A stretch of DNA of 64,000 nt, taken from NCBI GenBank assembly GCA_050908895.1, contig CP171222.1:682001-746000 (forward strand), read 5' to 3'. Of this stretch, positions 51,649 through 60,180 are shown one piece after another. Numbering within the stretch: the first letter of the stretch is position 1; each line of letters starts with the position of its first letter. Origin of the DNA: S5-A14a sp050908895 (GTDB lineage Bacteria > Bacillota > Clostridia > Peptostreptococcales > Anaerovoracaceae). Position numbers and translations under genes: made by a program. The notes under the pieces are model-generated. The model was not told the DNA's origin, made no database searches, and saw nothing but the letters and a program-made list of their open reading frames with translations.

Positions 51649-51689
51649 CTAAATTCGATTTTCTATAAGGCATTAATTAAATTTATAAA

Positions 51690-51941
51690 TTATTTCTTAA
51701 TTAACTTGAGAATGAATAATAGAATCACTGAACCTAGAACAGCTACTAATATAGATCCAATATTTATTCCTGTCATATCACCATTTCCACCAAGTGCATT
51801 CATTACAAATCCACCAATAAAGGCACCAAGTATACCTACGAAGATATTAGCAAATAGGCCCATTTGTTCATTTTTGCCCATAATCATACTTGCAATCCAT
51901 CCTGCTAAGCCACCAACAATTAACCATGCTATAATTCCCAT
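51690..51941 (-). CDS. GlsB/YeaQ/YmgE family membrane protein
   Basis: An 83-residue, glycine-rich protein with three membrane helices (MGIIAWLIVGGLAGWIASMI start, then NIFVGILGAFIGG and the C-terminal helix), typical of transglycosylase-associated/GlsB stress proteins. GTGAGGAA lies before the ATG at 51941; the longer frame to 52001 lacks a ribosome site. Related genes are often stress-induced; no stress promoter was clearly seen. Confidence 0.88.
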   Translation of the reverse strand: MGIIAWLIVGGLAGWIASMIMGKNEQMGLFANIFVGILGAFIGGFVMNALGGNGDMTGINIGSILVAVLGSVILLFILKLIKK

Positions 51942-52099
51942 AGTATTCCTCACTTTCTTTCTATCTAAATTTATAATATCAGCTTTAAAGCCAATTAACA
52001 TAACTTAGATCTGTTTACACTGGAGTTCAATTTATTTATGTTACATATATACCATAAATGCTAAAAATTAAACATGTAAATTCACAAGTAAATACTGGA

Positions 52100-52798
52100 T
52101 TAACTGAAAAATCTAAAAACTCCTTTTACCTGGCCTAAAATTTTCACATCGTGGACTATAATTGGTGACATTTCATCGTTTTCTGGCTGTAATCTAAATT
52201 TCCCGTTTTCTTTATAAAAAGTTTTGACAGTAGCTTCACTTTCGAAGCCATCTATCATAGCTACTACTATATCTCCGTTACTTGCTGTATCTGATTTTTC
52301 CACGAGTATCAAATCACCATCCATGATTCCAACATTAATCATAGATTCCCCGCGGACTCTAAGCATAAAGTTTTCACCCTTTACATAACGCGCTGGAACG
52401 GGTATTATATCATCCAGATTTTGGTCTGCTAAGATAGGAGTTCCAGCTGCTATACGTCCAACAATGGGGACATCTATAACATCATCTCTGTAATTATCAT
52501 TTGGGTTAGAAATTTCAGAGTTTTTAATTAAGCTATCGTGATTAGATTGGGAACCAGCAATTTCTCCATCGTCATTTCCCACTATTGTGATAGCTCTAGG
52601 TTTAGATGGATCTTTCTTTAGGCGTCCTTGAGCTATAAGGCTTGCAATATCTTTGTGAACCGTTGAAGTCGACTTAATGTTTAAAGCATCACATATTTCT
52701 CGAACAGTTGGTGGATATCCTTTTATTTTAATTTCTTTAGCAATATATTCTAAAATTTTATTTTCTCTTAGTTGACTTTTACTTATTTTATCTGCCAT
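52100..52798 (-). CDS. lexA: SOS repressor LexA
   Basis: A 232-residue repressor: winged helix-turn-helix (GYPPTVREICDALNIKSTST), a longer-than-usual acidic linker (about 72-105), the self-cleavage site A118-G119 (GRIAAGTPI), catalytic S152 (RGESMI) and K192 (EATVKTF). GGAGG precedes the ATG at 52798. Two LexA-box-like sites lie just upstream, so it should repress itself. Confidence 0.95.
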   Translation of the reverse strand: MADKISKSQLRENKILEYIAKEIKIKGYPPTVREICDALNIKSTSTVHKDIASLIAQGRLKKDPSKPRAITIVGNDDGEIAGSQSNHDSLIKNSEISNPNDNYRDDVIDVPIVGRIAAGTPILADQNLDDIIPVPARYVKGENFMLRVRGESMINVGIMDGDLILVEKSDTASNGDIVVAMIDGFESEATVKTFYKENGKFRLQPENDEMSPIIVHDVKILGQVKGVFRFFS

Positions 52799-52839
52799 CT
52801 CAAAACCTCCATTTTCGTAGCTGGTTTTCTTTTTAAATT

Positions 52840-52875
52840 ATAACATATGTTCGCAGCTAAGTAAACATCTGTTCG
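52840..52875. promoter_or_regulatory. Two LexA-box-like operators
   Basis: ATAACATATGTTCG (52840-52853) and TAAACATCTGTTCG (52862-52875), 22 bp apart, match CGAACN4GTTCG perfectly in the right half and imperfectly in the left. Confidence 0.65.
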
Positions 52876-52941
52876 AGAAAATGCTACAGTCCAATATTGC
52901 GAATTAATTTTTATGCTAACTTGGATGATAGCCAGATAGAT

Positions 52942-52970
52942 TTGAAAAGGAATATACCATTTGATATAAT
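52942..52970 (+). promoter_or_regulatory. Promoter of the YibE/F genes
   Basis: TTGAAA, 17-bp spacer, TATAAT with extended TG. About 60 bp before ATG 53036. Confidence 0.75.
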
Positions 52971-53035
52971 TTAGTAATTAAAAAATCATGCTAACAGTAG
53001 AATTGACGTATTTAAAACAGTAGAGAAATAATTTA

Positions 53036-54148
53036 ATGAAAAAAATTTTAAATAGAAAAAAAATAATTAAATATATAGCCTTTATTATAATTAGCTTTGT
53101 TCCAGTGATAGGATGCTATTTTAACAGTGATTTATATCAGATACCAGTAGCAAAGGTAACTAAAGCGATTGAACTAGAAAACCAAGTTCAGCAAGCCAAG
53201 AATCAAGAAAGAAATTTTAATAAAGTGCAGGAGTTAGAGTTGGAGATGCAAAATGATACAAGTAATAATTTGAGAAAGAATAAAATTATAACTATAAAAA
53301 ATTATTTTGAAGAAGAAAAGGTATACGGACAAGAATATCACAGGGGAGATTTTTTGTTTGTAGAAGAAACAGCGAAAGGAATTACGATTACAGGCCAAAA
53401 GCGAGATTATTTAGTATGTATTTTAGCAATCATACTAATTGATTTACTTATTCTGATTGGAAATAAAAAGGGAATTCTAACCATAGTAGGTTTGATAATT
53501 AATAGTCTCCTTTTTTTTGGAGCTGTTAAATTATTCGGCACGGGAGAAAATATTTTATGGGGAGTAGTTATTCTGATGATAATATTTACTTTTGGAATTC
53601 TAACGATGGTTAATGGACTAACAAAAGAAACGCTGGCTGCATCTATTGCAACGCTGGCTACTGTAGCTAGTTTGGGAGTTATGTCTTTTGTTGTAATTCT
53701 CGTTGCACCTAAAATTAAATTTGAGTTTCTGGATTATTTGCCTGAACCGTATACTTTGTCCCAAGCTAATAGCTTGCTTTTGAGCGAAATTCTAATAGGT
53801 GCCCTTGGAGCAGTTATGGATATTGGTGTAACTATAATCGCAGCAACAAAAGAGATTGTTGAGAAAAATACTAATATCACGAAGACAGATTTGCTAAATT
53901 CAGTAGGACGAATTTCTGATGACATCACAGGGCTTATGATTAATGTAGTTTTTTTTACTAATATTGCAGAGCTACTTCCAACTATTGTTCTTTCAATGAA
54001 AAATGACTTTTCCTTATGGACAGTTCTTGATAATCATGGGTTTTTCCCTATGATAAGATTTCTAATAGGAGGGATTGGAATTGTTGCCGCCATACCGCTT
54101 TCGACACTTATTGGCAAGTTGTTTTTTCGAAGAGGTGATGCAAAATGA
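53036..54148 (+). CDS. YibE/F family membrane protein (long partner)
   Basis: A 370-residue protein: an N-terminal helix (about 12-29), an extracytoplasmic domain of ~95 residues containing a coiled segment (ENQVQQAKNQERNFNKVQ), then seven or so helices with the YibE/F core (GALGAVMDIGVTIIAA and GRISDDITGLMINVVFF). The family function is not established. A weak ribosome site precedes ATG 53036. It overlaps the second gene by 4 bp. Confidence 0.85.
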   Translation: MKKILNRKKIIKYIAFIIISFVPVIGCYFNSDLYQIPVAKVTKAIELENQVQQAKNQERNFNKVQELELEMQNDTSNNLRKNKIITIKNYFEEEKVYGQEYHRGDFLFVEETAKGITITGQKRDYLVCILAIILIDLLILIGNKKGILTIVGLIINSLLFFGAVKLFGTGENILWGVVILMIIFTFGILTMVNGLTKETLAASIATLATVASLGVMSFVVILVAPKIKFEFLDYLPEPYTLSQANSLLLSEILIGALGAVMDIGVTIIAATKEIVEKNTNITKTDLLNSVGRISDDITGLMINVVFFTNIAELLPTIVLSMKNDFSLWTVLDNHGFFPMIRFLIGGIGIVAAIPLSTLIGKLFFRRGDAK

Positions 54149-54891
54149 TAATCGCATTTTTTTCAATAATATTTGTTGGCATAGCATTAGTAATTGGAAG
54201 AGATAATACCGCGAAAGCACTCATTGGGGTTTTAAGTAACATTATTGTGCTCTTAGCCACTGTTTTAGGAATTTGGATGGGGTTGAACCCGTGGATAGTT
54301 ATAGTAATTAGTTGTATTTTAATGGCCGTAGTATGTTTGTTTTATCAAAACGAGATAAACCAGAAAACAAAAACAGCCTTTGTTTCTACTGGAATAATGA
54401 TGATTTTACTTGGCGCATGCTCATATTATTTTGTTGCTTCGGGTAACCTTCAAGGATTTCCTATTGGCCAATACCATATAAGAGAAAGTAACGGGTATTT
54501 ATCCAACGTGGGAATAGATTTTAAAATTCTTCAAATAGGAGTAGTCCTTATCATGTTAGAGGGGGCAATGGTTGATACATCTATTTCTGTAGTAGCTGCC
54601 ATGGAAGAAGTGTCAAAGGTTTATAAGACGAAATACATCTTTGAATCAGGACTTGCGGTCGGGCGCGATATTTTAAATTCTACAATTAACACATTGTTTT
54701 TTATTTTCTTAGGACAAAATTTAGTTTTTTTCCTTTATTATCATAATGATTATACAATTACGTCAATGATAAATTCTAAAATTTTAAATCAAGAACTAAC
54801 TTCTATGTTAATTTGTGCTATTGGATGTGTATTAATAATACCAATAACCGCTTTTATAGGGAGCGTGCTTCTAAATAAGAGCAAGAGTTAA
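54145..54891 (+). CDS. YibE/F family membrane protein (short partner)
   Basis: A 248-residue protein with about seven helices and the same core (LEGAMVDTSISVVAAMEEV, GLAVGRDILNSTINTLFF), coupled by an ATGA overlap to the long partner. The two cores are related, which suggests gene duplication and a hetero-oligomeric membrane complex. Confidence 0.85.
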   Translation: MIIAFFSIIFVGIALVIGRDNTAKALIGVLSNIIVLLATVLGIWMGLNPWIVIVISCILMAVVCLFYQNEINQKTKTAFVSTGIMMILLGACSYYFVASGNLQGFPIGQYHIRESNGYLSNVGIDFKILQIGVVLIMLEGAMVDTSISVVAAMEEVSKVYKTKYIFESGLAVGRDILNSTINTLFFIFLGQNLVFFLYYHNDYTITSMINSKILNQELTSMLICAIGCVLIIPITAFIGSVLLNKSKS

Positions 54892-54942
54892 GCTTTTGTA
54901 ATATAAAAATAAATAAACAAAATTTTACAAAAGTTGCATATG

Positions 54943-54974
54943 TCACAAACAACCTGTGAAATATTTAATATAAT
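54943..54974 (+). promoter_or_regulatory. -10 element and inverted repeat upstream of the ACAD fusion
   Basis: TCACA-N7-TGTGA (54943-54959) lies in the -35 region of a perfect TATAAT (54969-54974). No good -35 hexamer is present, so an activator or redox repressor may bind the repeat. Confidence 0.4.
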
Positions 54975-55009
54975 ATACTCAAGAAATAGAAACAATGAGG
55001 AGGTAGAAG

Positions 55010-57004
55010 ATGCTTTTTAAAACAACAGATGCTCATGAGGAATTTAGAGCAAAGGTGAGAGCTTTCGCTGAAGAGGAAGTTAAGCCGATTGCTTTTATGT
55101 TGGATAAGGAAAACCAGTTTCCTCATGAAGTAGTGAAAAAGATGGGTAAACTAGGAATTATGGGTGTTCCGTATCCAAAGGAATACGGTGGAGCAGGACT
55201 TGATGCAATTAGCTATGCAATCGCAGTAGAAGAACTTTCAAGAGTTGATGGTGGAACAGGCGTAATTCTTTCTGCTCACGTTTCTTTGGGATCGTACCCA
55301 ATCTTTGCTTTCGGTACAGAAGAACAGAAGAAAAAGTATCTAGTTCCTCTTGCAAAGGGTGAGAAACTTGGAGCATTTGGGCTTACTGAGCCTAATGCTG
55401 GTTCTGATGCAGGTGGAACCGAAACCGTTGCTGTTAAGAAAGGGGACCACTATATTTTAAATGGTGGTAAGATCTTTATTACAAATGCACCAATAGCTGA
55501 TACATATATCATATTTGCTGTTACAACACCTAACATTGGTACACGAGGTATTTCAGCGTTTATTGTTGAAAGGGATTGGGAAGGTTTCGAATTCGGTGAT
55601 CACTATGATAAGATGGGAATAAGATCGTCTTCTACGGCTGAGCTTATTTTCAATGATGTTAAAGTACCAGCTGAAAATCTCCTTGGGAAAGAAGGTCAGG
55701 GATTTAAGATTGCAATGTCTACACTGGATGGTGGAAGAATTGGTATTGCATCTCAAGCTCTTGGTATTGCTCAGGGCGCATATGAACATGGAGTAGAGTA
55801 CGGACTTGAAAGAATTCAGTTTGGTATTCCAATTGCTCATCAGCAAGCTAATTCCTTTAAAATTGCAGATATGGCAATGAAGCTCAGGGCTGCTCGTCTT
55901 CTAATTTATTCAGCAGCTGACATGAAAGAACATCATCTAAACTACAGTGTAGAATCCGCAATGGCTAAGACATATGCTTCAGAGATTGCACTGGAAGTAT
56001 GTAATGATGCGCTCCAATTATTTGGAGGAAATGGTTACCTAAAGGGTATGGAAGTTGAAAGAGCATATAGAGATGCAAAAATTACTACGATTTATGAAGG
56101 TACAAGTGAAATTCAGAGAGTAGTAATAGCAGCTCACATCTTAGGAAAAGCTCCAAAGGTGTCTGTTGGTAAGAAAGAAAAAGGACCAATAACTGGCCAG
56201 AGAAAAAAGATTATTTATGATAAAGGAACTGCTCAGGAAAGAGTAGATCAGCTAGTTGATGCTCTTAAAGCTGATGGCTTTGATTTTACAGTTGGAATAG
56301 ATCCAAACACTCCTATTGTAGAAGCAGATAGAGTTGTGTCTGCTGGCAAAGGTATCGGGCCAAAGGAAAATATGAAATTAATTGAAGCTCTAGCAAAACA
56401 GGCTGGTGCGGCTGTAGGTTCATCAAGACCAGTTGCAGAAACATTGAAGTATTTGCCTTTAGATAGATATGTTGGAATGTCAGGTCAGAAATTCAAAGGC
56501 AATCTATATATTGCCTGTGGGATCTCCGGTGCAGGACAGCATTTAAAAGGAATCAAAGATGCCACAACTATTGTCGCAATAAACAAAAATAAGAACGCTC
56601 ATATATTTAAAAATGCTGATTACGGAATTGTAGGGGATGTTGAAGAAATTCTACCATTACTAACAGCAGCTTTAGACAACGGTGAAGAGAAGAAACCAGC
56701 TCCTCCTATGGTAAAGATGAGGAAGGCTACAATCCTTGAAGATCCATCACCATATACAACTTATGTATGCAATGGATGTGGATATGAATATAACCCTGAG
56801 TTTGGAGATCCAGATGCTGATGTAAGCCCAGGAACTCCATTCGAATCGCTACCTGAAGAATGGCTGTGCCCAATGTGTGCAGAAGAAAAGACATCATTTG
56901 TTAAGGTAAGCAATGGCTATGAAACAAAAGATACAGAAACTGAAGAAGTAAAATCAGAAGAAAAATCTAAAGAGAAGGCTAGTAAAAAGAAGTCTAAGAA
57001 ATAA
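55010..57004 (+). CDS. Acyl-CoA dehydrogenase fused to EtfA FAD domain and rubredoxin
   Basis: A 664-residue three-part flavoprotein. Residues 1-378 are a full acyl-CoA dehydrogenase (ELSRVDGGTG, FGLTEPNAGSDAGG, catalytic E363 in IYEGTSEIQR). Residues ~400-560 match the FAD-binding C-terminal domain of electron-transfer flavoprotein alpha (VVSAGKGIG, GAAVGSSRPVAE, GISGAGQHLKG). Residues ~583-635 are a rubredoxin with C587/C590 and C620/C623. A lysine-rich tail ends it. Electrons from acyl-CoA oxidation would flow FAD to FAD to rubredoxin within one chain. GAGGAGGT precedes ATG 55010. It is 23 bp upstream of the flavodiiron gene. Confidence 0.93.
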   Translation: MLFKTTDAHEEFRAKVRAFAEEEVKPIAFMLDKENQFPHEVVKKMGKLGIMGVPYPKEYGGAGLDAISYAIAVEELSRVDGGTGVILSAHVSLGSYPIFAFGTEEQKKKYLVPLAKGEKLGAFGLTEPNAGSDAGGTETVAVKKGDHYILNGGKIFITNAPIADTYIIFAVTTPNIGTRGISAFIVERDWEGFEFGDHYDKMGIRSSSTAELIFNDVKVPAENLLGKEGQGFKIAMSTLDGGRIGIASQALGIAQGAYEHGVEYGLERIQFGIPIAHQQANSFKIADMAMKLRAARLLIYSAADMKEHHLNYSVESAMAKTYASEIALEVCNDALQLFGGNGYLKGMEVERAYRDAKITTIYEGTSEIQRVVIAAHILGKAPKVSVGKKEKGPITGQRKKIIYDKGTAQERVDQLVDALKADGFDFTVGIDPNTPIVEADRVVSAGKGIGPKENMKLIEALAKQAGAAVGSSRPVAETLKYLPLDRYVGMSGQKFKGNLYIACGISGAGQHLKGIKDATTIVAINKNKNAHIFKNADYGIVGDVEEILPLLTAALDNGEEKKPAPPMVKMRKATILEDPSPYTTYVCNGCGYEYNPEFGDPDADVSPGTPFESLPEEWLCPMCAEEKTSFVKVSNGYETKDTETEEVKSEEKSKEKASKKKSKK

Positions 57005-57027
57005 CAGGGTTAAAAGGAGGAGAAAAA

Positions 57028-58242
57028 ATGCATTGTGTAAGAAAGATAGTAGATGACCTATATTGGGTTGGAGCTAGTGAAAAAAGACTATCTCTATTTG
57101 AAAATATCCATCCGTTAGAAGATGGCGTATCATACAACGCCTATGTGTTGCTTGATGAGAAAACTGTTTTGTTCGATACAGCTGATTGGGCTGTTGGAAG
57201 ACAATTTATTGAGAATGTGGAGTATGTTCTTCACGGCAGACCTCTTGACTATGTTGTTGTAAATCATATGGAACCTGACCATGCAGCATCTCTTGAAGAA
57301 ATTATTATTAGATATCCTGATGTAAAGGTAATTTCTACTGAGAAATCATTTATGATGATGAATCAGTTCCAATTTAATGTGACCGACAACTTTATCCAGG
57401 TTGAAGAAGGCGATACTATGAGCTTTGGTAAGCACGAAGTCGTATTCGTTGCTGCTCCTATGGTTCACTGGCCAGAAACAATGGTGACTTTTGATAAGAC
57501 TAATGGGGTTTTATTCTCCGCAGACGCTTTCGGCTCATTTAAATCACTAGATGGTGTGCGTTTTGCAGATGAAGTTGACTTTGAACATGATTGGCTCGAT
57601 GAGGCCAGAAAATACTATACTAATATTGTAGGCAAGTATGGACCTCAGGTTATGGAACTGCTAAAGAAAGCGGGAACTATTGATATTAAGGTAATCTGCC
57701 CACTTCACGGACCAATTTGGAGAAAAGATCTCGGATGGTTCATAGATAAATATGTTCATTGGGCTACCTACGAACCAGAAGAAAAGGGCGTGCTTTTAGT
57801 TTATGCATCAATGTATGGAAATACAGAAAATGCTGCACATATTCTTGCTTCTAAACTAGTGGAAAAAGGAATGACAAATATCAAGATGTACGATGTATCA
57901 AAGACTCACATGTCATACTTGATTTCAGATATATTTAAATATAGTCACCTTGCTCTTCTATCATGCACATACAACTTAGAGATTTTCCCACCAATGGAAG
58001 AGTTCTTAAGAGATATGCAGAGATTGAATCTACAAAAGAGGGTTTGCGCAGTAGTCGAAAATGGTTCATGGGCACCTCAGGCTGGTTCAAAGATGGTCGA
58101 AATGCTTCAGGGAATGAAGCAGATGACAGTACTAAACGAACAGGTTAGCGTACTATCTTCAGTAAATAAGATGACGGATGCAGAGCTAGATGATTTAGCG
58201 GAAAGCATCATTGAATCTATGGGACAGAGCTATAAATACTAA
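57028..58242 (+). CDS. A-type flavodiiron protein (FprA)
   Basis: A 404-residue protein: a metallo-beta-lactamase-fold diiron domain (ligand motif H80-x-E82-x-D84-H85, then AAPMVHWPETM and CPLHGPIW) and a flavodoxin domain from ~255 (VYASMYGNTENAAH). Flavodiiron proteins reduce O2 to water, or NO to N2O, using electrons from rubredoxin. AAAAGGAGGAG precedes ATG 57028. The upstream gene in the same operon supplies a rubredoxin domain, so the two probably form one electron path. Confidence 0.94.
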   Translation: MHCVRKIVDDLYWVGASEKRLSLFENIHPLEDGVSYNAYVLLDEKTVLFDTADWAVGRQFIENVEYVLHGRPLDYVVVNHMEPDHAASLEEIIIRYPDVKVISTEKSFMMMNQFQFNVTDNFIQVEEGDTMSFGKHEVVFVAAPMVHWPETMVTFDKTNGVLFSADAFGSFKSLDGVRFADEVDFEHDWLDEARKYYTNIVGKYGPQVMELLKKAGTIDIKVICPLHGPIWRKDLGWFIDKYVHWATYEPEEKGVLLVYASMYGNTENAAHILASKLVEKGMTNIKMYDVSKTHMSYLISDIFKYSHLALLSCTYNLEIFPPMEEFLRDMQRLNLQKRVCAVVENGSWAPQAGSKMVEMLQGMKQMTVLNEQVSVLSSVNKMTDAELDDLAESIIESMGQSYKY

Positions 58243-58282
58243 GACTAAATTAGCTCAGTACAATTAATTAAAATATTATGGG

Positions 58283-58367
58283 ACCTCGATAGGTCTCCAT
58301 ACCTTAAGTTAAAAGCAAGCAAAGTAGTTTTGTGGACAAGGGGATGGATGACTTTATCGAGGTTTTT
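58283..58367 (+). ncRNA. Long structured hairpin ending in a T-run (terminator or small RNA)
   Basis: A closing 9-bp stem ACCTCGATA/TATCGAGGT holds an inner stem GTC-CCAT-CCTT / AAGG-ATGG-GAC and a ~32-base apical region, followed by TTTTT. It is about 80 bases, longer than a normal terminator. It lies after the flavodiiron gene and before the nfu promoter. Confidence 0.45.
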
Positions 58368-58368
58368 A

Positions 58369-58397
58369 TTTACAATTTTGGGTATTAGTAATATAAT
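58369..58397 (+). promoter_or_regulatory. Promoter of the nfu operon
   Basis: TTTACA, 17-bp spacer, TATAAT, 35 bp before ATG 58432. Confidence 0.7.
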
Positions 58398-58431
58398 GTT
58401 TAGATGTAAGATAGTTTAAGGAGGTACATTT

Positions 58432-58662
58432 ATGGAAATGGAAGCTAAAATTCAGGAAGCATTAGATAAAATCAGACCTTTCCTTCAAAATGATGGAGGA
58501 GATGTAGAATTTATTGAATATAAGGATAACATCGTTTGGGTAAAGCTTAAGGGCCATTGTGCAGGTTGCCCAGGTGCAAGGATGACACTTCAGGGTGTTA
58601 TAGGAAGAATCCTAATGGAGTCATATCCTGAAATTAAGGGAGTTGAATCAGTTGATTTTTAA
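58432..58662 (+). CDS. NifU C-terminal-domain (Nfu) Fe-S scaffold
   Basis: A 76-residue Nfu-type protein with the cluster-binding C43-x-x-C46 (GHCAGCPGA) and the start of the fold LQNDGGDVEFIEY. It carries Fe-S clusters to apoproteins. AAGGAGGT precedes ATG 58432. It heads a run that includes an unknown gene, ribU-like and tsa genes. Confidence 0.93.
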   Translation: MEMEAKIQEALDKIRPFLQNDGGDVEFIEYKDNIVWVKLKGHCAGCPGARMTLQGVIGRILMESYPEIKGVESVDF

Positions 58663-59212
58663 TCACTCCGTAAGGATTGTTAAGAAAATAAGTAGTAATA
58701 ACATATCTGGGCTGAGGCTAAGCAAGCTGTCAGCCCAGAGTTTTGCTCAAAGATGTGTAGTTTTTAACAAAGATATATCTACCTATGATGATATATCTAA
58801 GATTGAAACTTTAGATACTATATCTATCAGAAAAATCGGGAAATCCATGGAAATAAAAGGGAGTAGCTTTAGGGATTTCTTTCAATTCCTAGCACAAGTC
58901 GCCTTTGGAGACGACAGCGTTGTTGACTTTCTGGACATGATAAAACAAGATTTTATCTTTAATGAAAATATTTATGGCAAGTCGAAGAATCAGGGGTTAG
59001 ATCTATCTATAATTAAAATTGAGAAAGAGAAAGATGCGCTGATTTTATACCTTAATCTTCAAACTATGGATATTTCTGAATTAGATAGTTCATATATTGG
59101 AGAAGATGAGATTTTTCCGATATTTGAAGAGATTGCAATTAAATATAACTTGGGGTTAATTTATGATGGATTTAATAATGCTAGTCCCAATATAACAGGA
59201 GATTTTGAATAG
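58652..59212 (+). CDS. Unknown cytoplasmic protein
   Basis: A 186-residue protein with no membrane helix, rich in Ile, Asp, Ser and Phe. No motif or family recognised. I chose TTG 58652, 9 bases after AAGGGAG; an earlier TTG at 58643 is too close to that site. It overlaps nfu by 11 bp and ends directly at the ribU-like start, so it is part of the operon and the frame is kept open for 561 bp. Confidence 0.55.
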   Translation: MIFNHSVRIVKKISSNNISGLRLSKLSAQSFAQRCVVFNKDISTYDDISKIETLDTISIRKIGKSMEIKGSSFRDFFQFLAQVAFGDDSVVDFLDMIKQDFIFNENIYGKSKNQGLDLSIIKIEKEKDALILYLNLQTMDISELDSSYIGEDEIFPIFEEIAIKYNLGLIYDGFNNASPNITGDFE

Positions 59213-59749
59213 ATGGATAAAAAATATAGCAGCAAGACCATTGCAAAAATTGGAATTATGACGGCAATTTCTTGTGTTCTTTTGCTTATAATAAGGATAC
59301 CTTTTCCGCCAGCACCATTTCTGAAATACGATCCAGCGGATGTACCTATATTTATTACGGCATTTGCTTTTGGACCTGTCGCTGGTATGATAGTTACGAC
59401 AGTTGTAAGTTTAATTCAGGCATTTGCATTAGGAGAAGATGGCTTATATGGTTTTCTTATGCATGTAATTGCAACAGGAACTTTTGTAATAATTGCTTCA
59501 ACTATATACTCAAGACATAAGACTAAAGCTGTGGCATTGAGAGGAATAATAGCTGGAGTAATAGGAATGACACTGATCATGTGCTTTGCGAATATGGTAA
59601 TTACACCATTATTTCTTGGAATACCTAGGTCAGCGGTTATGCCAATGATATTGCCAGTCATTATGCCCTTTAATCTTTTAAAAGCAGGAATTAATGGAGC
59701 ATTAACAATGGTTTTATACAAAAGAATATCCACATTCCTTCATAAGTAA
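59213..59749 (+). CDS. ECF transporter S component, RibU-like (riboflavin)
   Basis: A 178-residue protein with six helices. The start KIGIMTAISCVLLLIIRIP and the loop PFPPAPFLKYDPADVPIF are characteristic of RibU. It needs a shared ECF energy module. It begins directly after the stop of the preceding gene, with GGAGA upstream. Riboflavin demand fits the many flavoproteins in this window. No FMN riboswitch precedes it. Another ECF substrate remains possible. Confidence 0.83.
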   Translation: MDKKYSSKTIAKIGIMTAISCVLLLIIRIPFPPAPFLKYDPADVPIFITAFAFGPVAGMIVTTVVSLIQAFALGEDGLYGFLMHVIATGTFVIIASTIYSRHKTKAVALRGIIAGVIGMTLIMCFANMVITPLFLGIPRSAVMPMILPVIMPFNLLKAGINGALTMVLYKRISTFLHK

Positions 59750-59763
59750 AGGAGCCTTTTGGA

Positions 59764-60180
59764 ATGTTTGAAAAAACTTTTGAAAATGAAAAACAAGTAG
59801 CCCAATTTGGAAGAAAAATTGGCGAAACCTGTAAACCAGGATCTGTGTACGCGCTGGTAGGAGATTTGGGAACAGGAAAAACTACATTAACAAAGTATAT
59901 TGCAGAAGGACTTGGGGTTGAGGAATCAATTACAAGTCCTACTTTTACTATTGTAAAGTCATATTACTCAGGACGGATACCACTTCATCACTTTGATGTA
60001 TACCGATTAGGCAGCGAAGAAGAATTTTTCGACATAGGTGGAGAAGAATATTTGAACGGAGATGGTATATGTGTGATGGAATGGGCAGATCTAATATGGG
60101 AATCTATCCCAGAAGACGCCAATATAATTGAAATTACATGGGGTCGTGACAACGAAAGGATTTACAAATGCATATTTTAG
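59764..60180 (+). CDS. tsaE: tRNA t6A modification ATPase TsaE
   Basis: A 138-residue P-loop ATPase with Walker A GDLGTGKTTL, then TSPTFTIVKSYYSG and HFDVYRLGSEEEFFDIG. It assists TsaB-TsaD in making threonylcarbamoyladenosine at A37 of ANN-decoding tRNAs. AAAGGAG lies before ATG 59764. It overlaps tsaB by 13 bp. Confidence 0.96.
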   Translation: MFEKTFENEKQVAQFGRKIGETCKPGSVYALVGDLGTGKTTLTKYIAEGLGVEESITSPTFTIVKSYYSGRIPLHHFDVYRLGSEEEFFDIGGEEYLNGDGICVMEWADLIWESIPEDANIIEITWGRDNERIYKCIF

